In this document: piece by piece, positions 33,720-44,206 of the stretch
How the letters are laid out: the number at the start of each line of letters is the position of its first letter
Numbering within the stretch: position 1 is the first letter of the stretch
Source: Patellaria atrata CBS 101060
Lineage: Eukaryota > Ascomycota > Dothideomycetes > Patellariales > Patellariaceae
Direction: 5' to 3'
Length of the DNA: 64,000 nucleotides
Assembly (NCBI GenBank): GCA_010093705.1
Contig: MU006094.1
Span: forward strand, 1,091,550-1,155,549
The notes under the pieces: model-generated
The model's database searches: none
The model's input: the letters and a program-made list of their open reading frames with translations, nothing else
Told to the model about the DNA's origin: nothing
Position numbers and translations under genes: made by a program

Positions 33720-34904
33720 ATGACCCCTCGCTCATCGACTAGAGTATCAAAACAGAGCGCTCGCGCTATTGAAGCTGAAGTGTCTTCGTCATTAACGAGA
33801 AAGCGTGCTACGTCAGGCTCAAATAGTACTTCAAATGCGCCTACAAAGAAGAATAAGAAGTCAGCCTCTAAAGGGTCCAAAAAGGAAAGCTTAAAAGCGT
33901 CAAAAAATACTGAAAATCCGGAGGCTACCAACCAGGCCGCTGCCGAGGCGTTGCTCGACTTTCCTACCCAGCAATCTGTCGTAGAGGAAGACCAACTCTC
34001 ATTCTCAAGTGGACGAGATGAAGTTGATGATGATGCTGTACTTTTGACTCAACAGTCTGAGTCTCAGCCTAAGCCTGAGCCTGAGCCCCAGCAGCAATCT
34101 GGCCGTAGTAAAACACCGCGGAAGTCAGCGACTCAGCAACAGTTAGCTAGCACCGCAGAGAAGCTGGCTGCCGAAGAGGAAGCTGGCAAATTTGTTCAAG
34201 TTATAACGGACCGCTGAATTTGCGAAAACTCCCATTGCAAGAATAAAGGCCATGTCTGTTGGCAAAATAAGCGATCTATAACTGCTGCTGACATTGTCGT
34301 CAACCACTATCCGTGTAGTGCAGAGATACTAAGGCGCTGGAATAGTGAGATAAAGAAGGGTTTTGCATCAGTCGAGGTGCCGTCGCAGAAAATCATAGTT
34401 CAGATGGTTACTTGGAAAGAAGCCCTTGGTCGGAAACGTCAACAAACTGAGGCTTCAGCAACGCCTACAGTAGCTTCCCAGGCGTCTGTTGATTCGGGGG
34501 CTTCTAGTCAGATCAAACAGGTGTTGTTAGTATCTCAAATCCGACGGATGGCACCACCTGAAGTACCACCTCCAGTACCTCTCTTCCCTCCCCAAAAGAC
34601 CCAATTGTCCCACGCCCCTCCTCCCAATTCGAGCCCTCTAAGTGCAGACACAGATCCAGTTGAGTTGCTCGCAGAGTTCTTTGAGTGTTTGAAGCTACAA
34701 CCTGGTTTTAATACACAGCAACAGGTGAATATATTAGAAGAGACGAAGGTTAAGATGGTGGAAGAGCAGTGGAGCTTAGATTCGTTAAAACCGAGGAAGC
34801 CAGATGAGGGAATCTCCCAAATAACTTGGGAGGAATATGGTTTCAAAATAGGGTTACTTGTGCGAATAAGAGCGAAGATATCTGACTTTAAGCGCTTAAG
34901 ATAA
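33720..34904 (+). pseudogene. Accessory ORF of the two-gene transposon, unknown family, one in-frame stop
   Basis: One frame runs from ATG at 33720 to 34904 (394 codons), interrupted only by a TGA at 34215-34217. The N-terminal 70 residues are basic and Ser-rich (MTPRSSTRVSKQSARAI, then KKNKKSASKGSKKESLKASK), suggesting a nuclear, nucleic-acid-binding protein. An acidic Gln/Pro-rich part follows. Just after the stop lies CENSHCKNKGHVCW, a C-x4-C-x5-H-x-C set that could bind zinc, then a segment with HYPCSAEILRRWNSEIKKG. The C-terminal 110 residues look folded and helical (ELLAEFFECLKLQPGF, EEQWSLDSLKP, ITWEEYGFKIGLLVRIRAKI). I recognise no family. Convergent placement with the transposase inside the same inverted repeats suggests a partner protein for transposition. 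The TGA could derive from CGA or TGG by a single transition. Confidence 0.72.
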
Positions 34905-35674
34905 TAGATAGATATTCTCTTTACTCTTCTACTTCATCTACAATATATCCATCCTTTCTAAAATGCTCTCGAGCGTGGTTATGGCTATCAACTTGCTCAA
35001 CTCCAAAGCGAAGAAACATCTCAAAGTCCGTGAATTCTCTTATTAGGCTACGATTCCCCCTAATCCAAGCCTTTAAGTCATGAAAAGTCGCCTCAATTGG
35101 GTTAAAATCTGGCGAATAAGGCGGTAGATACTCAATTAAAACACCATAACGGGCGCAAAGCTCTCGTAGTGCTGCGGATCGGTGGATAGAGACGTTATCG
35201 AGTATCAAAATCGATCGTGGGCCTGGGTATGCTGAGCAAAATGGAAGCACTCCGTCAGCTACGAACTCGAGGAATAACTCGCTTGTAAAGCTACCTTGGA
35301 AGATCTTATACCCTAAATATCCGTTAGCTGTTAAAGCTGGTAAGATAGACATCTCTCCGATCGCTTAATAGGGCGAGTATTTTCGCATTCTACTCCGATA
35401 GGTGACCAGCCGTATTTTCTATCTCCAGTACGCTCATTAGCCGCTGACTCATCAAGAAACACCAACTGCTCAGTAGTCCAGGTATTCGATCTTCCAACCC
35501 AAGCTCTACGGAGTGGCTGACTTCTCTCGGAGGCTCGATTTCTTACTGCTTTTCGAGACTAACGAGCCCTCTGTAGCGCTCGATAGACACTAGATGTTGA
35601 GATAAACACGTCAAACTCGTCGAAAAGGAATACTTGCATCTCATCAAGGAACGCTGCAGGCTGATCATCTAGAT

Positions 35675-35964
35675 ACTCTTAAAGTCTCTACTAAACTCTT
35701 AAAGTCTCTACTAAACTCTTAAAGTCTCTACTAAACTCTTAAAGTCTCTACTAAACTCTTAAAGTCTCTNNNNNNNNNNNNNNNNNNNNNNNNNNNNNNN
35801 NNNNNNNNNNNNNNNNNNNNNNNNNNNNNNNNNNNNNNNNNNNNNNNNNNNNNNNNNNNNNNNNNNNNNTAAAGTCTCTACTAAACTCTTAAAGTCTCTA
35901 CTAAACTCTTAAAGTCTCTACTAAACTCTTAAAGTCTCTACTAAACTCTTAAAGTCTCTACTAA
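35675..35964. repeat. 20-bp minisatellite with internal assembly gap
   Basis: Perfect tandem copies of the unit ACTCTTAAAGTCTCTACTAA, about 4.75 on each side of the gap. The copies are identical to each other, so the expansion is recent or kept uniform. The sequence just outside shows it grew from a single copy already present in the transposase gene. Confidence 0.95.
35770..35869. other. Assembly gap (100 N)
   Basis: Exactly 100 undetermined bases inside the minisatellite. The round number suggests a placeholder, so the array could be longer or shorter than drawn. Confidence 0.98.
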
Positions 35965-36300
35965 TAAGTCGACTGTAGGGAACAAGATCTGAGTCTACGT
36001 ACTCGCTCTTGATGCTCTGTAAGGGACCTTGGACGGCCATTTTTCACAGATGCCGGAGCATACGGCGCTCCAAAAATATCAAAATTTAACTTCAATTTGT
36101 AGATAGTCGTTTTGGATATATTGAGCGCTAGAGCAATAGCCGGAACGGGCTGGTTGTCATCAAATCGCGCCCTGATACGCTGAATTACGCTCTCCGGAAG
36201 CCTCCGACCCATCTTTACTGCGACCGAAGCATCAACAACAACCAGCTATAAGTTAAAAAAGAGAACAACACCATAGAAAGCTGGGCTAGGCAGTCAAAGC

Positions 36301-36355
36301 GATATAATATTCAAGTTTAACAGTAATCTGGTTGTAAAGCCACATCAAGAAACAT
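36301..36355 (-). repeat. Right terminal inverted repeat of the two-gene transposon
   Basis: Fifty-five bases, the near-perfect reverse complement of 33604-33658. Confidence 0.88.
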
Positions 36356-37461
36356 AAAAATGCGATGATTCTGGCGGGGGTGTTGTGTGCGATGATGTGG
36401 TGTAGCCAAGAGTTCACGATGTTTCGAAAGTCACAGTATCATCAGCCTCTGGCTTTTTCAAGATTGTATTCAACAAACTCTGTTCCAGTCTTCATATCCT
36501 TCGGCAACTTCGTTGTTCTTCGTGATTTCGATCAAACGCAATTGGAGCTACCTTTGACCTAAGCATATCGCTCACCTTTGCTGTCTTTGCCGTTGGTATT
36601 CTTCGTTCTTCGTGCTATTTCCTCAATATTTACTGACGGGGATTCAAACTGGATATGTAGAAGATGGTAAGGTTACGATCTCTTTGTACGTTTCCATCTC
36701 TCCACAGCAGAGTCTGGGACGCCTTTAGATTTAGGCGTACGGAGCCAAAAATTTTATAGTCGGCGGAGTTGGAGCAGGTTCGAAGAGAGCGCAACCTGCA
36801 AAACAAATAAAAGGACATAATATCTTGTAAATATTCACGATGACCTCCCTGAAAATTAGAGAAACTGGAAGAGTTGACGGTTGGTGTGAGTATGAACTTG
36901 TTCTACTAGTTCTAACATTATTTGCATCTCAGCATGTTCGAACCTATCTCATTCAACATGATATCCCTCTTTATAGAAGAGGGATTCCGCTTGTGAGTTT
37001 GTGGAGAATTTGAAAAGGGTTTTCCAGGTGTGAGGGTGTTCCATGATGCTTTTATTGCAGGCGCTTAGTTTATCACTCACTAGTTCCTTCGGGTGCGGTT
37101 CCGAAACGTTTGAACTGAATGCGAGCTAAATTCTTCAGGTGGCTGAAGCCAGAGTCTGGGGATCGGAACGCACCCTCAAGCTGAGTCTTTTCCCAACTGA
37201 AAAAGACGTAACCAAGAAGACTCTAGAGGATGGGTTTTGAAGGCGCCTGACGCGAAGAATCGGACTTTTTGAGCGCAATACAGTATTCTCTCCAATTTCT
37301 GGTCCGGGGAAGAGATGTGATAAGTAATTGTTCCTTCGCATAACGGAGTCACATTTTCTTAGCCTACCAGAACGAGATTGTATTAGCGTGATATTTTCCC
37401 AACGCCCTTGAACTTCGCCCCCAAAGATCCGGGGTGCTAAAGTTGGAGGCTTGAAGGTAAA
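36356..37461. other. Gene-free stretch right of the transposons
   Basis: AT-rich. Short open frames such as 36365-36562 on the + strand and 37135-37341 on the minus strand have no domain-like pattern. Nothing else is seen. Confidence 0.35.
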
Positions 37462-38621
37462 ATGGCGAAAGCCATCACCCCGATGATGGCTCTTCTGCTG
37501 TCTTCTGGACCGCTAGAGTTTAATATCCGTTCCTCCTTCCACTCACTCCCCTTGAACACCACCTGCTCTCCGACTGTCAATCGTCATACTCGTTCTCTAC
37601 GCGTTCGCGATTGCTTAGTCTTAGCTATATCCTCCTCTTCAAGACCGTAATTCGCGTCAACTGCGATTCCCTTGGTACGAGATTGACATGAAACTTTCAA
37701 TTCGCAATGGTTTGCACGGCCTACAGACGAATTGGTCTGAATGGTGGAAGCCTCTCCGCGTATCAGACTTCGTACCAGAATGTGGTGTATGTCGATGAAC
37801 CATTTGAGACCTACCAACTTTCGCTCACAATCTATCAGCGACGATGTATCGGACCGGGTAATGAACTGGCGAGCATAGTCACGGCATGCAAGTTCGACAG
37901 TTACATCAGGGAGCTCAAGTTATGTATTCATGCCTCGTGTTACTCGGAACGCCTACTGTTCAATTCTCTCCATTACATTGATCAGGTCTGCGAAAGTTAG
38001 TGTGGAGGAACATTCCTTATCTTTTGGCAGAACTTCCTAACCCGCCCAACAGATAAAGGCGACATAATAGACCTAGCAAATGAATGGCACCAGATTGCGG
38101 GAGCAATCGAGCAGGAGCTTCGTGTGGAGCGTCGCCAGGCCTCAGTTTCGAATGACATATACACACCTTCTGCCGACACCAACACGGCGAATACCTACAC
38201 TCGCAGCAGTAGCATCACTTCTACCACATCAACGATCCCCGCCTCTGTGTTCGCTACCCCAACATTGACTAGCTCAGGTGTCACTTCGGAAACTTCTTCT
38301 CCCGGCGGCGGTGGAGGTCTTAGCAGTGGTGCCAAAGTCGGGATAGGTCTAGGTGTGCCGCTAGGTGTTATCATAATTGCCGCGTGCGCGTGGGCTGGAT
38401 GGTATTTCGGGAATAAGAATAGGAAGAGGAAATCGAGTCAAATATCGCATCCCCCGCCCGGTATGGAACAGAAGTACAAGTATCAACAACCACTGCCGCA
38501 ACAGGGACCGCATGAGCTTCCGGACTCGCAATTTAGAGGCTCAGAATTGGTGACAGGTGTCAATTTTCCAGAGCTCCCATCACCACCAAGGCCAACGCAA
38601 TCGCATTGGAGAGCGCCGTAA
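37462..38621 (+). pseudogene. Single-span cell-surface protein gene, 5' part apparently frame-broken
   Basis: The 3' part is clearly coding. From about 38000 a frame runs FLIFWQNFLTRPTDKGDIID through EWHQIAGAIEQEL, a Ser/Thr-rich stalk (about 38150-38310), a Gly run, a membrane helix (KVGIGLGVPLGVIIIAACAW), a basic stop-transfer stretch (NKNRKRK) and a Pro-rich cytoplasmic tail, ending at 38621. The shortest secure unit is 38124-38621. Upstream, 37462-37650 encodes SGPLEFNIRSSFHSLPLNTT followed by CSP, which resembles the first extracellular segment of a group of fungal single-span surface proteins. Continuation fragments occur in other frames at about 37650-37990. Either several small introns are present that I could not place, or the 5' half is decayed. 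A role as a wall-stress sensor-like surface protein is only a guess. Confidence 0.5.
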
Positions 38622-41022
38622 AAGTCTCCTGGGAAGGACCTCTGACAAAAGGGCGAGAATGGCGTACAGTGCAGACCATCCCAAAGAGAATAAAGGACAG
38701 AAAAACAACTCGAAGGATGTGAGCGGGGTGCTATGGCTGTCCAAATAGATTGATGTGAGCAGTCCCGCCTCAATAGGGCTGTATACGGAATCCATCCGTA
38801 TATTCTTAACGACTGGAGTGGGCAGAAGCACATATACAACCATTCGGTCGATTCTGCTCGTGAATTCGAGATAATAAACGGGATAGTTTTATCTTCAAAA
38901 GTTTCGAGCAGAGACCGAGCAGATATTGAATTCTGGTAATTTGACCCCTTAATGAATTGCGGAGGATCGGTCAAGCATGGTTGGATATACTGTAAGCATT
39001 TACTAACATCGATCCTATTTACGGTAGGGGTGTGGGAATAAACACTTGATATCAGTTAGCTATAATCAAGCATTGACAATGTGGATACAGGTACTTAGCA
39101 AAGGCGGAAAGCCACTCATGTTGCATATTTTACCAGTACGCGAGCAAATATGGCTATTATACAGAGAATAGACGGGGGAAATAAATGTGAGAAACCAATG
39201 ACGTTGCTAGTGCGATGCGTAATTTCCATAAATGGAAGTGGTTTCATTTACGTCCGAACCTTAATCAAACGCCATCTTTCCCCCAACATAGAACCATCTT
39301 GACGTCCTGACAACTTCCTCAGGAACCCCTAGTCACAGCCTGCGGATACTGTATTATCCTTTTCGACTCTTTGAAGATGAAAACAAGGAGGTTGTGCAAT
39401 GTTAGGAATGTGTTCTGCTTTCTAAACCTGACTAACAAGTAATTGGCAGTGTGACGACGTGTGTGCAAGCTCAATATCTCGGTTGATAGATCGATCACGG
39501 TGATATGGATTCGACATGGGCCTCTTATGATGTGCCGTATATGAAGAGGTCAAGATGAATATCCACGGAATGTCCTCCGGTGTTCGCTATCGCTATGCCC
39601 AGCGGAAACCCCACCCAAGGAGTTCGAGCTTTAAGCGTCGCTAAACACGTTTTCGGAAGAGCTTGGAGATTGAAAACCAACGCCTCGGAAGTTTAAGAGA
39701 TCCACCGTAGGGCTAATTTGATGCAGTTGTACTGATATACTCATCGGCACAATGCCGGTAATACGAGTATTAATAACTTATCCGGGAACCGCTCCTATGG
39801 AAACCCCTTCCTATACAGCCCCAACCAACGACGATGTCAACGAATGACACCCGTGAAACCGTTCGGCATATTTCCGTTGGCTGTGCTTATGCTGGAATCT
39901 ACGTATCGATCTTTCCTGACGTAGAATGGCGTCGTGGGGGAGGTCTGCCCTAAAACTGGGCAAGGGAGAACGGCTGACACTATTGTAAATATCTAAGTCA
40001 ACAGCCTTTTCTGCACTCATGATGCTATTTCTTAACTGTCCATCACACTGTCCGTGAATATCCCGAATATCTACTAGGTGTTAGACGTCTATATTCGAAG
40101 CCTACTCAACGGCCATTCTCTATACCTCAAAGACAACATACGCGTCCCTTTGTTCCACGGAATAGCGTCATCAGTAACTACTGGGGGCCGACTCTCTATG
40201 TGCATACACGTCTTTCAAGTTGACAGAGTCGTTTATAGATTATATTAGGGCTTTTTCTCTTTCTACCGGATGTGATTAGAGAAACCCTTACGCAGTCTCT
40301 ATGACCGGAGAATCGAATACCGACATTACTATGCTACTGCCAAACTAATTGCATCTATACTCAAAGTTAGTAGCTGTGGCGATTACTTCCTTAATCAAGA
40401 GAGACGGAGCCTTATCTAGACAAATTCTTCAGCATAGTGTTTAATTGATGTTTTTCAGATATCAGGCTCACGCGTCATCTTTCTTATTCAGACCAACCTA
40501 TGGAATACAGGATTGTCGATATCGCACGACCCATCTGGACTGTAAGACTTTCCATTGTGTGTGAGAACCTCGTACCTTCTACTTCATGTTCTCCTCCCAT
40601 TCTCCTCTTCAATTACGATTCATCCGTAAAGTAACGTATTTCCGCTAGTGGGGGAAGGAGAGACTCTTCCTGAGGTCTTGTCATTGCGCGCCGTCTAAAC
40701 AGTTACTATCGATATCGGGTTTCCCAGGTCTTAGTGAGGCACTTTCTGATCATACTCACTGTCAGGTGAGACATTCATGATTTTTGTCACTACACAATGT
40801 TTACATTACTTCCATCTCCACGTAACCCAATAAAAGAACTAATTAAGACAGTCATGAGATTCCTATGTGCACATGAAGGACTTAGTGACTCTCTGCCAAG
40901 GAACCTTGCGAGGTCTACTTAAATCGTCCATGCGTGCGTCCAACTTCCTAATCTTTCTCTAACCTCCACCAACCTCGTTGATAGTAAAATCAGTACAATA
41001 CCAAGTTCCTATCATATATACC
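38622..41022. other. Gene-free stretch (2.4 kb)
   Basis: AT-rich with no coding pattern, RNA gene or transposon end that I can recognise. The part near 40890-41022 is pyrimidine-rich and is the likely leader of the next gene. Confidence 0.35.
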
Positions 41023-42459
41023 ATGGCTCTAGGGAAACTGGGACGTTGGGGTATCATCCCCAGCGCGATTCTTATACTCTTTATTCTCGTCCTTCAGTCA
41101 TCCAAATATCTTGTTCGTCTGCAAGATCACACCGTCGACGATTCGGTTTCTAGAGAATTGGACGCTATCATTAGGGACCCTGACCCTGCGAATCTGCACA
41201 AGGAAGCTTTCCGTGGCGTCGGCCTTCTGCGGGTCCCTTATAAGGGAGTGCCATCTTCCCTCAATACCGAAGTTAACTCATGGACCTCCTCTATCAACAA
41301 CTTGACGACAACGAAAACGGTTCTGCATACTAGAGATCCACTTCCACTTCCCAAACCGGCTAGCGATGAATTGTGGGCCAAGTTCCAGCGTAAAGGTTGT
41401 TCCGTTATCCGTTTTATGGACATGAGTCTCGAAGAAGCTCAAGCGAATGCTCAGTCGGGAACTGCTCAGAGCCCCTGGACTAACACAGATGCCTTAGACA
41501 ATTGGGGATGGGAGGGTCGCCCTTACTTCCCCGCACCATTGAAGTTCGGTGCTGGTGATTCAAATTCATACCTGCATATCCAATCTGCAATTGAGTCCTT
41601 AGACCTGGATGCTACGGAAGCGAAAGATGCACAGGCTTCCAAGAACTGGTTGAGGAGGTTAGTTCATAACAAGGTCAAGACTGTGGATCGAGTTGAGTAT
41701 CCGGTACGTAATTCATTGATCTACGTTCGAAGTCTCAATAGTGTAACGCCTGAACTTTCTCAAACCGCCACTCCCAATGCATTCTCAAATCCCTGAATGC
41801 GCTACGCTAAAACTCTCACTCGCCCCCAATACTGAAGCTAATTTGTCTTATAGGCTACCACTGGCTATTTCATCAACATCTATAACACCGCCCAGGGCGC
41901 TATCTATGCTCTGTCTAACTACTCTCCCGCTTTTATGAAGGGTATGGATCCAGACCTCGCCGAAGCGCCCATTATCAAGCTTAAACAATGGTCCGATGTT
42001 ACTTTCCTGACCTACTCCCTTATGGCCAAGGCACAAAACAATCCAGTTAACAAACTCCGCCATATTTTCCGCCATAACATTGCCACCCTCGAGACCCGCG
42101 AGACAATCCGTCGTGCCTTGGAGCAGGAGTATCAAGTCAGCCAACCTAGTGCTTGGCCGGGTCAGAAGTTCAACGGGGAACACGTAGAGGCCTTCAATGC
42201 CATGATGGGTACGCCGCATGGGTCTGCCGCTGCATTCGTCGCTGCACAGCACAAGCAACAGCTTGGTCTCAAGAGAGTCAATGAGGTTACGATCTTCAGG
42301 GATAGTAGCGAGAACAGGGGCTGGCATCTTGTCTTTACTTTTGAGGACTTTGGTAAGTATTTCCTCTACACATTCTTTCCTCTTCCTATCAACATGTCTC
42401 CTTTCATCCTTTTTTGCGTTCTTAACTAGAATCTTACTGACTCTCTTCAAGGTACATAA
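41023..42459 (+). CDS. Type II membrane protein of unknown function
   Basis: Three exons, 41023-41703, 41854-42352 and an 8-base last exon 42452-42459, give 395 residues. An N-terminal hydrophobic segment (about residues 10-26, GIIPSAILILFILVL) follows a short basic start (MALGKLGRWG), so the protein is a type II membrane or uncleaved secreted protein with its bulk on the lumenal side. The remainder is soluble, with blocks such as RGVGLLRVPYKGVPS, SDELWAKFQRKGCSVIRFMD, NWGWEGRPYFPAP and KGMDPDLAEAPIIKLKQWSD. I do not recognise a catalytic family. If the second intron were kept, the protein would end about 25 residues later at 42429 with a hydrophobic tail (YTFFPLPINMSPFILF), so alternative ends are possible. 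A 200-codon frame on the opposite strand is a shadow. Confidence 0.75.
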
Positions 42460-43393
42460 ACATATTCATGTCTCTTCGGTCTTCTAGGGAGAGTTGAATT
42501 GAAGAACATTCTCTCATGTTCTATCTCATCAGATATCCTTTACTTAGAGTCCCTCGGCCTGGTGTTGTATTATTTGTATCCAAATCGGTAGCACTACGGG
42601 TGGAGTTGTGGAGTTTCGAGTGGTCTCAGCATTGTGCGATGATAGTAGGGTTTGTTATTCTGTTAATGGGGTCCGGGTTGCGATAACTATCTTGTCCATA
42701 TGCGCCCCTGAATAGTAAAATCATAAAACAATAACGATATGATGATGCTGATATTCTAAGTGTTTCCGGTGATGTCATACAAAGGATCTCCTAACAAAGT
42801 TTTATCAAGGAAAAAACAGATCAATGTTCTCATAGTGTTGTTGAACCACAACCCATCGCCTCATTTTCGAAGAATTTTGGCGAGATATTGTCGTGGACCG
42901 CTCTCCTCTATCGCCGCGACCTTCGATAATTGATGCAGTTTAGTCAAGAATCCAGAACACATTTATGAAGAGGGATATACTAGTTTAGAAATATTTGCGC
43001 CGACCAGATCCTCGGGATTCCAAATTCAAAAATACACGGATTGGAAACATCAGACCAATAGGCTGGCATAGTGAGTTACTAAGAGCAAGATGTGGATTTC
43101 TGAAGTATGTTTATGTTCAAAGCAAGTAATAACTTATTAGAAACTATTCCGTTTCGCAGCATAAACGATCATCGCAACGAAGAAAAGCGGGCTCCGAATA
43201 ATAATACCCATTAAGGAGTGTCTAAGCTAAGTCATATCTAAAGTCACAATATCGTACGCGCCTACCAAAATGCAAGAATCCCAAACACCTCTATGATGCA
43301 AACCAACCGCCTCCATGCCAAACAATGTCCTAAGTCAAAAAGAATGTCAAACCGCGCTATGCTGCCAAAGTATCTACCCATCCGTCAACAACC
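42460..43393. other. Gene-free stretch between two convergent genes
   Basis: The 3' flanks of the membrane-protein gene and of the secreted-protein gene. AT-rich, with nothing recognisable. Confidence 0.4.
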
Positions 43394-44206
43394 TTAGTTG
43401 CGATAAGAACCCTCGCCAACGGGGAAGCACTGCACGTTGTCCAACGTGTTAGGGATAGCCTGCGTATGATCGCCGTCCAAGTCGACAAAACCAACGTTAC
43501 CATCATACTTGAACACGTTCTCGTTGATGTCCTGGAAGTAGCAGTCCGCAACTCCCGCGTTGAGGGCACCGGACGAAGCGACAGCCAACCCGTTGACGAG
43601 GATGGGGGAGACATTGGCGCCGCGGAGGACGGCGGGGAGGACGCGCTTGTCGCCGTCGATGGGAATGTCGGCGACGTCGTTCAGGCCGAGAATATCGTTG
43701 GAGAGGTTGATGGAGACAATATCCGAGTCTTGACGCTTGGTGCGAGTGTAGGATGTGCTCCAGCACTCGGCGTATGCGGCGGCGCCGCTGAGGTCGACGG
43801 GGATGCATTGGCCGGCGACGTTGTCGAGGTCGGCGGATTGGCCGTTAGAGAGGAGGCCGACGAGGATGCCGGCGCTATTGGTGATGGCGCAGGTGACGCC
43901 GTCGATGCCGCCCGTGTTGAAGGACGCGAAGCAACCTTGGAAGTTGTTGTTCTGGGTCAGCTCGAAGCCGGTGTTGGCCCAGCCGTCGTTGATCAGGACT
44001 GGGCCGCCGTTGACGGTGAGGGGGGTGTTGTTGACGTTGTCATTAGGGGCGTTGGCGCCGGTGAGGTCGTTGGAGAGGTTGATGGCAACTGGAGCACCGT
44101 CGACGGGGGCCTGACGGCGGAAAGCGGCGCGCCTGGAGGGAGCGGCGGAGACGGTGGAGCCCATGAGGAGGGCGGAGACGGTTGCGAGAGCCAGGGTGGA
44201 ATGCAT
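43394..44206 (-). CDS. Secreted protein with two homologous domains, unknown function
   Basis: A single-exon gene of 270 residues. A signal peptide (MHSTLALATVSALLMGSTVS, cleavage probably after AAPS) is followed by a dibasic-rich stretch (SRRAAFRRQ) that could be a Kex2-type processing site. Two domains follow, each starting with the same motif: VAINLSNDLTGANAP near residue 40 and VSINLSNDILGLNDV near residue 165, the second again preceded by a basic RTKRQ. Cysteines lie at comparable places (GCFASF, VTCAI, QCIPV, ECW; ADCYF, QCFPV), suggesting disulphides in the extracellular space. The pattern recalls small secreted proteins of plant-associated ascomycetes, but no function is known to me. 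I preferred the methionine at 44206 over one 20 codons upstream because it gives a clean signal peptide. Confidence 0.82.
   Translation of the reverse strand: MHSTLALATVSALLMGSTVSAAPSRRAAFRRQAPVDGAPVAINLSNDLTGANAPNDNVNNTPLTVNGGPVLINDGWANTGFELTQNNNFQGCFASFNTGGIDGVTCAITNSAGILVGLLSNGQSADLDNVAGQCIPVDLSGAAAYAECWSTSYTRTKRQDSDIVSINLSNDILGLNDVADIPIDGDKRVLPAVLRGANVSPILVNGLAVASSGALNAGVADCYFQDINENVFKYDGNVGFVDLDGDHTQAIPNTLDNVQCFPVGEGSYRN

Larger units (their letters stand above)
34921..36212 (-). pseudogene. IS630/Tc1-type DDE transposase, broken and interrupted by a minisatellite
   Basis: The minus strand starts at 36212 with a helix-turn-helix part (MGRRLPESVIQRIRARFDD, then VPAIALALNISKTTIYKLKL). After the repeat array it resumes with EYLDDQPAAFLDEMQVFLF, then EQLVFLDESAANERTGDRKY (first Asp), ILDNVSIHRSAALREL (second Asp) and PPYSPDFNPIEATFHDLK (Glu), with 34 residues between the last two, a DD34E arrangement (DDE_3 family). 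It ends FRKDGYIVDEVEE. Lesions I can see are a TAG after QRAR (about 35560), clustered TAG codons at the array edge (about 35960), a one-base frame change near 35350, and the array itself, whose 20-base unit is not a multiple of three. The clustered TAGs fit former CAG codons changed at CpA. Confidence 0.85.
33604..36355. mobile_element. Two-gene DNA transposon with 55-bp inverted repeats (IS630/Tc1-type transposase plus accessory ORF)
   Basis: The ends, 33604-33658 and 36301-36355, are 55-base inverted repeats with about four mismatches, starting ATGTTTCTTGATGT. Between them lie two convergent genes: an accessory ORF on the + strand (33720-34904) and a DDE transposase on the minus strand (34921-36212), whose stops are only about 17 bases apart. 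A 20-base minisatellite sits inside the transposase gene around an assembly gap of exactly 100 N, so the true length is unknown. No clear TA duplication is visible at the edges. Both genes are broken by a few stops or frame changes. The tight fit of both genes within one pair of inverted repeats argues that the accessory ORF belongs to the element. Confidence 0.82.

Noticed and set aside
35675-35964. Regular repeats resembling a CRISPR array
   Set aside because: The 20-base units are directly adjacent without spacers, are identical to one another and lie in a transposase gene of a eukaryote. It is a minisatellite.
41848-42450. A 200-codon frame on the minus strand
   Set aside because: It is antisense to the second exon of the type II membrane protein, which has consistent splice sites and a clear N-terminal membrane segment. 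The minus frame shows no domain.
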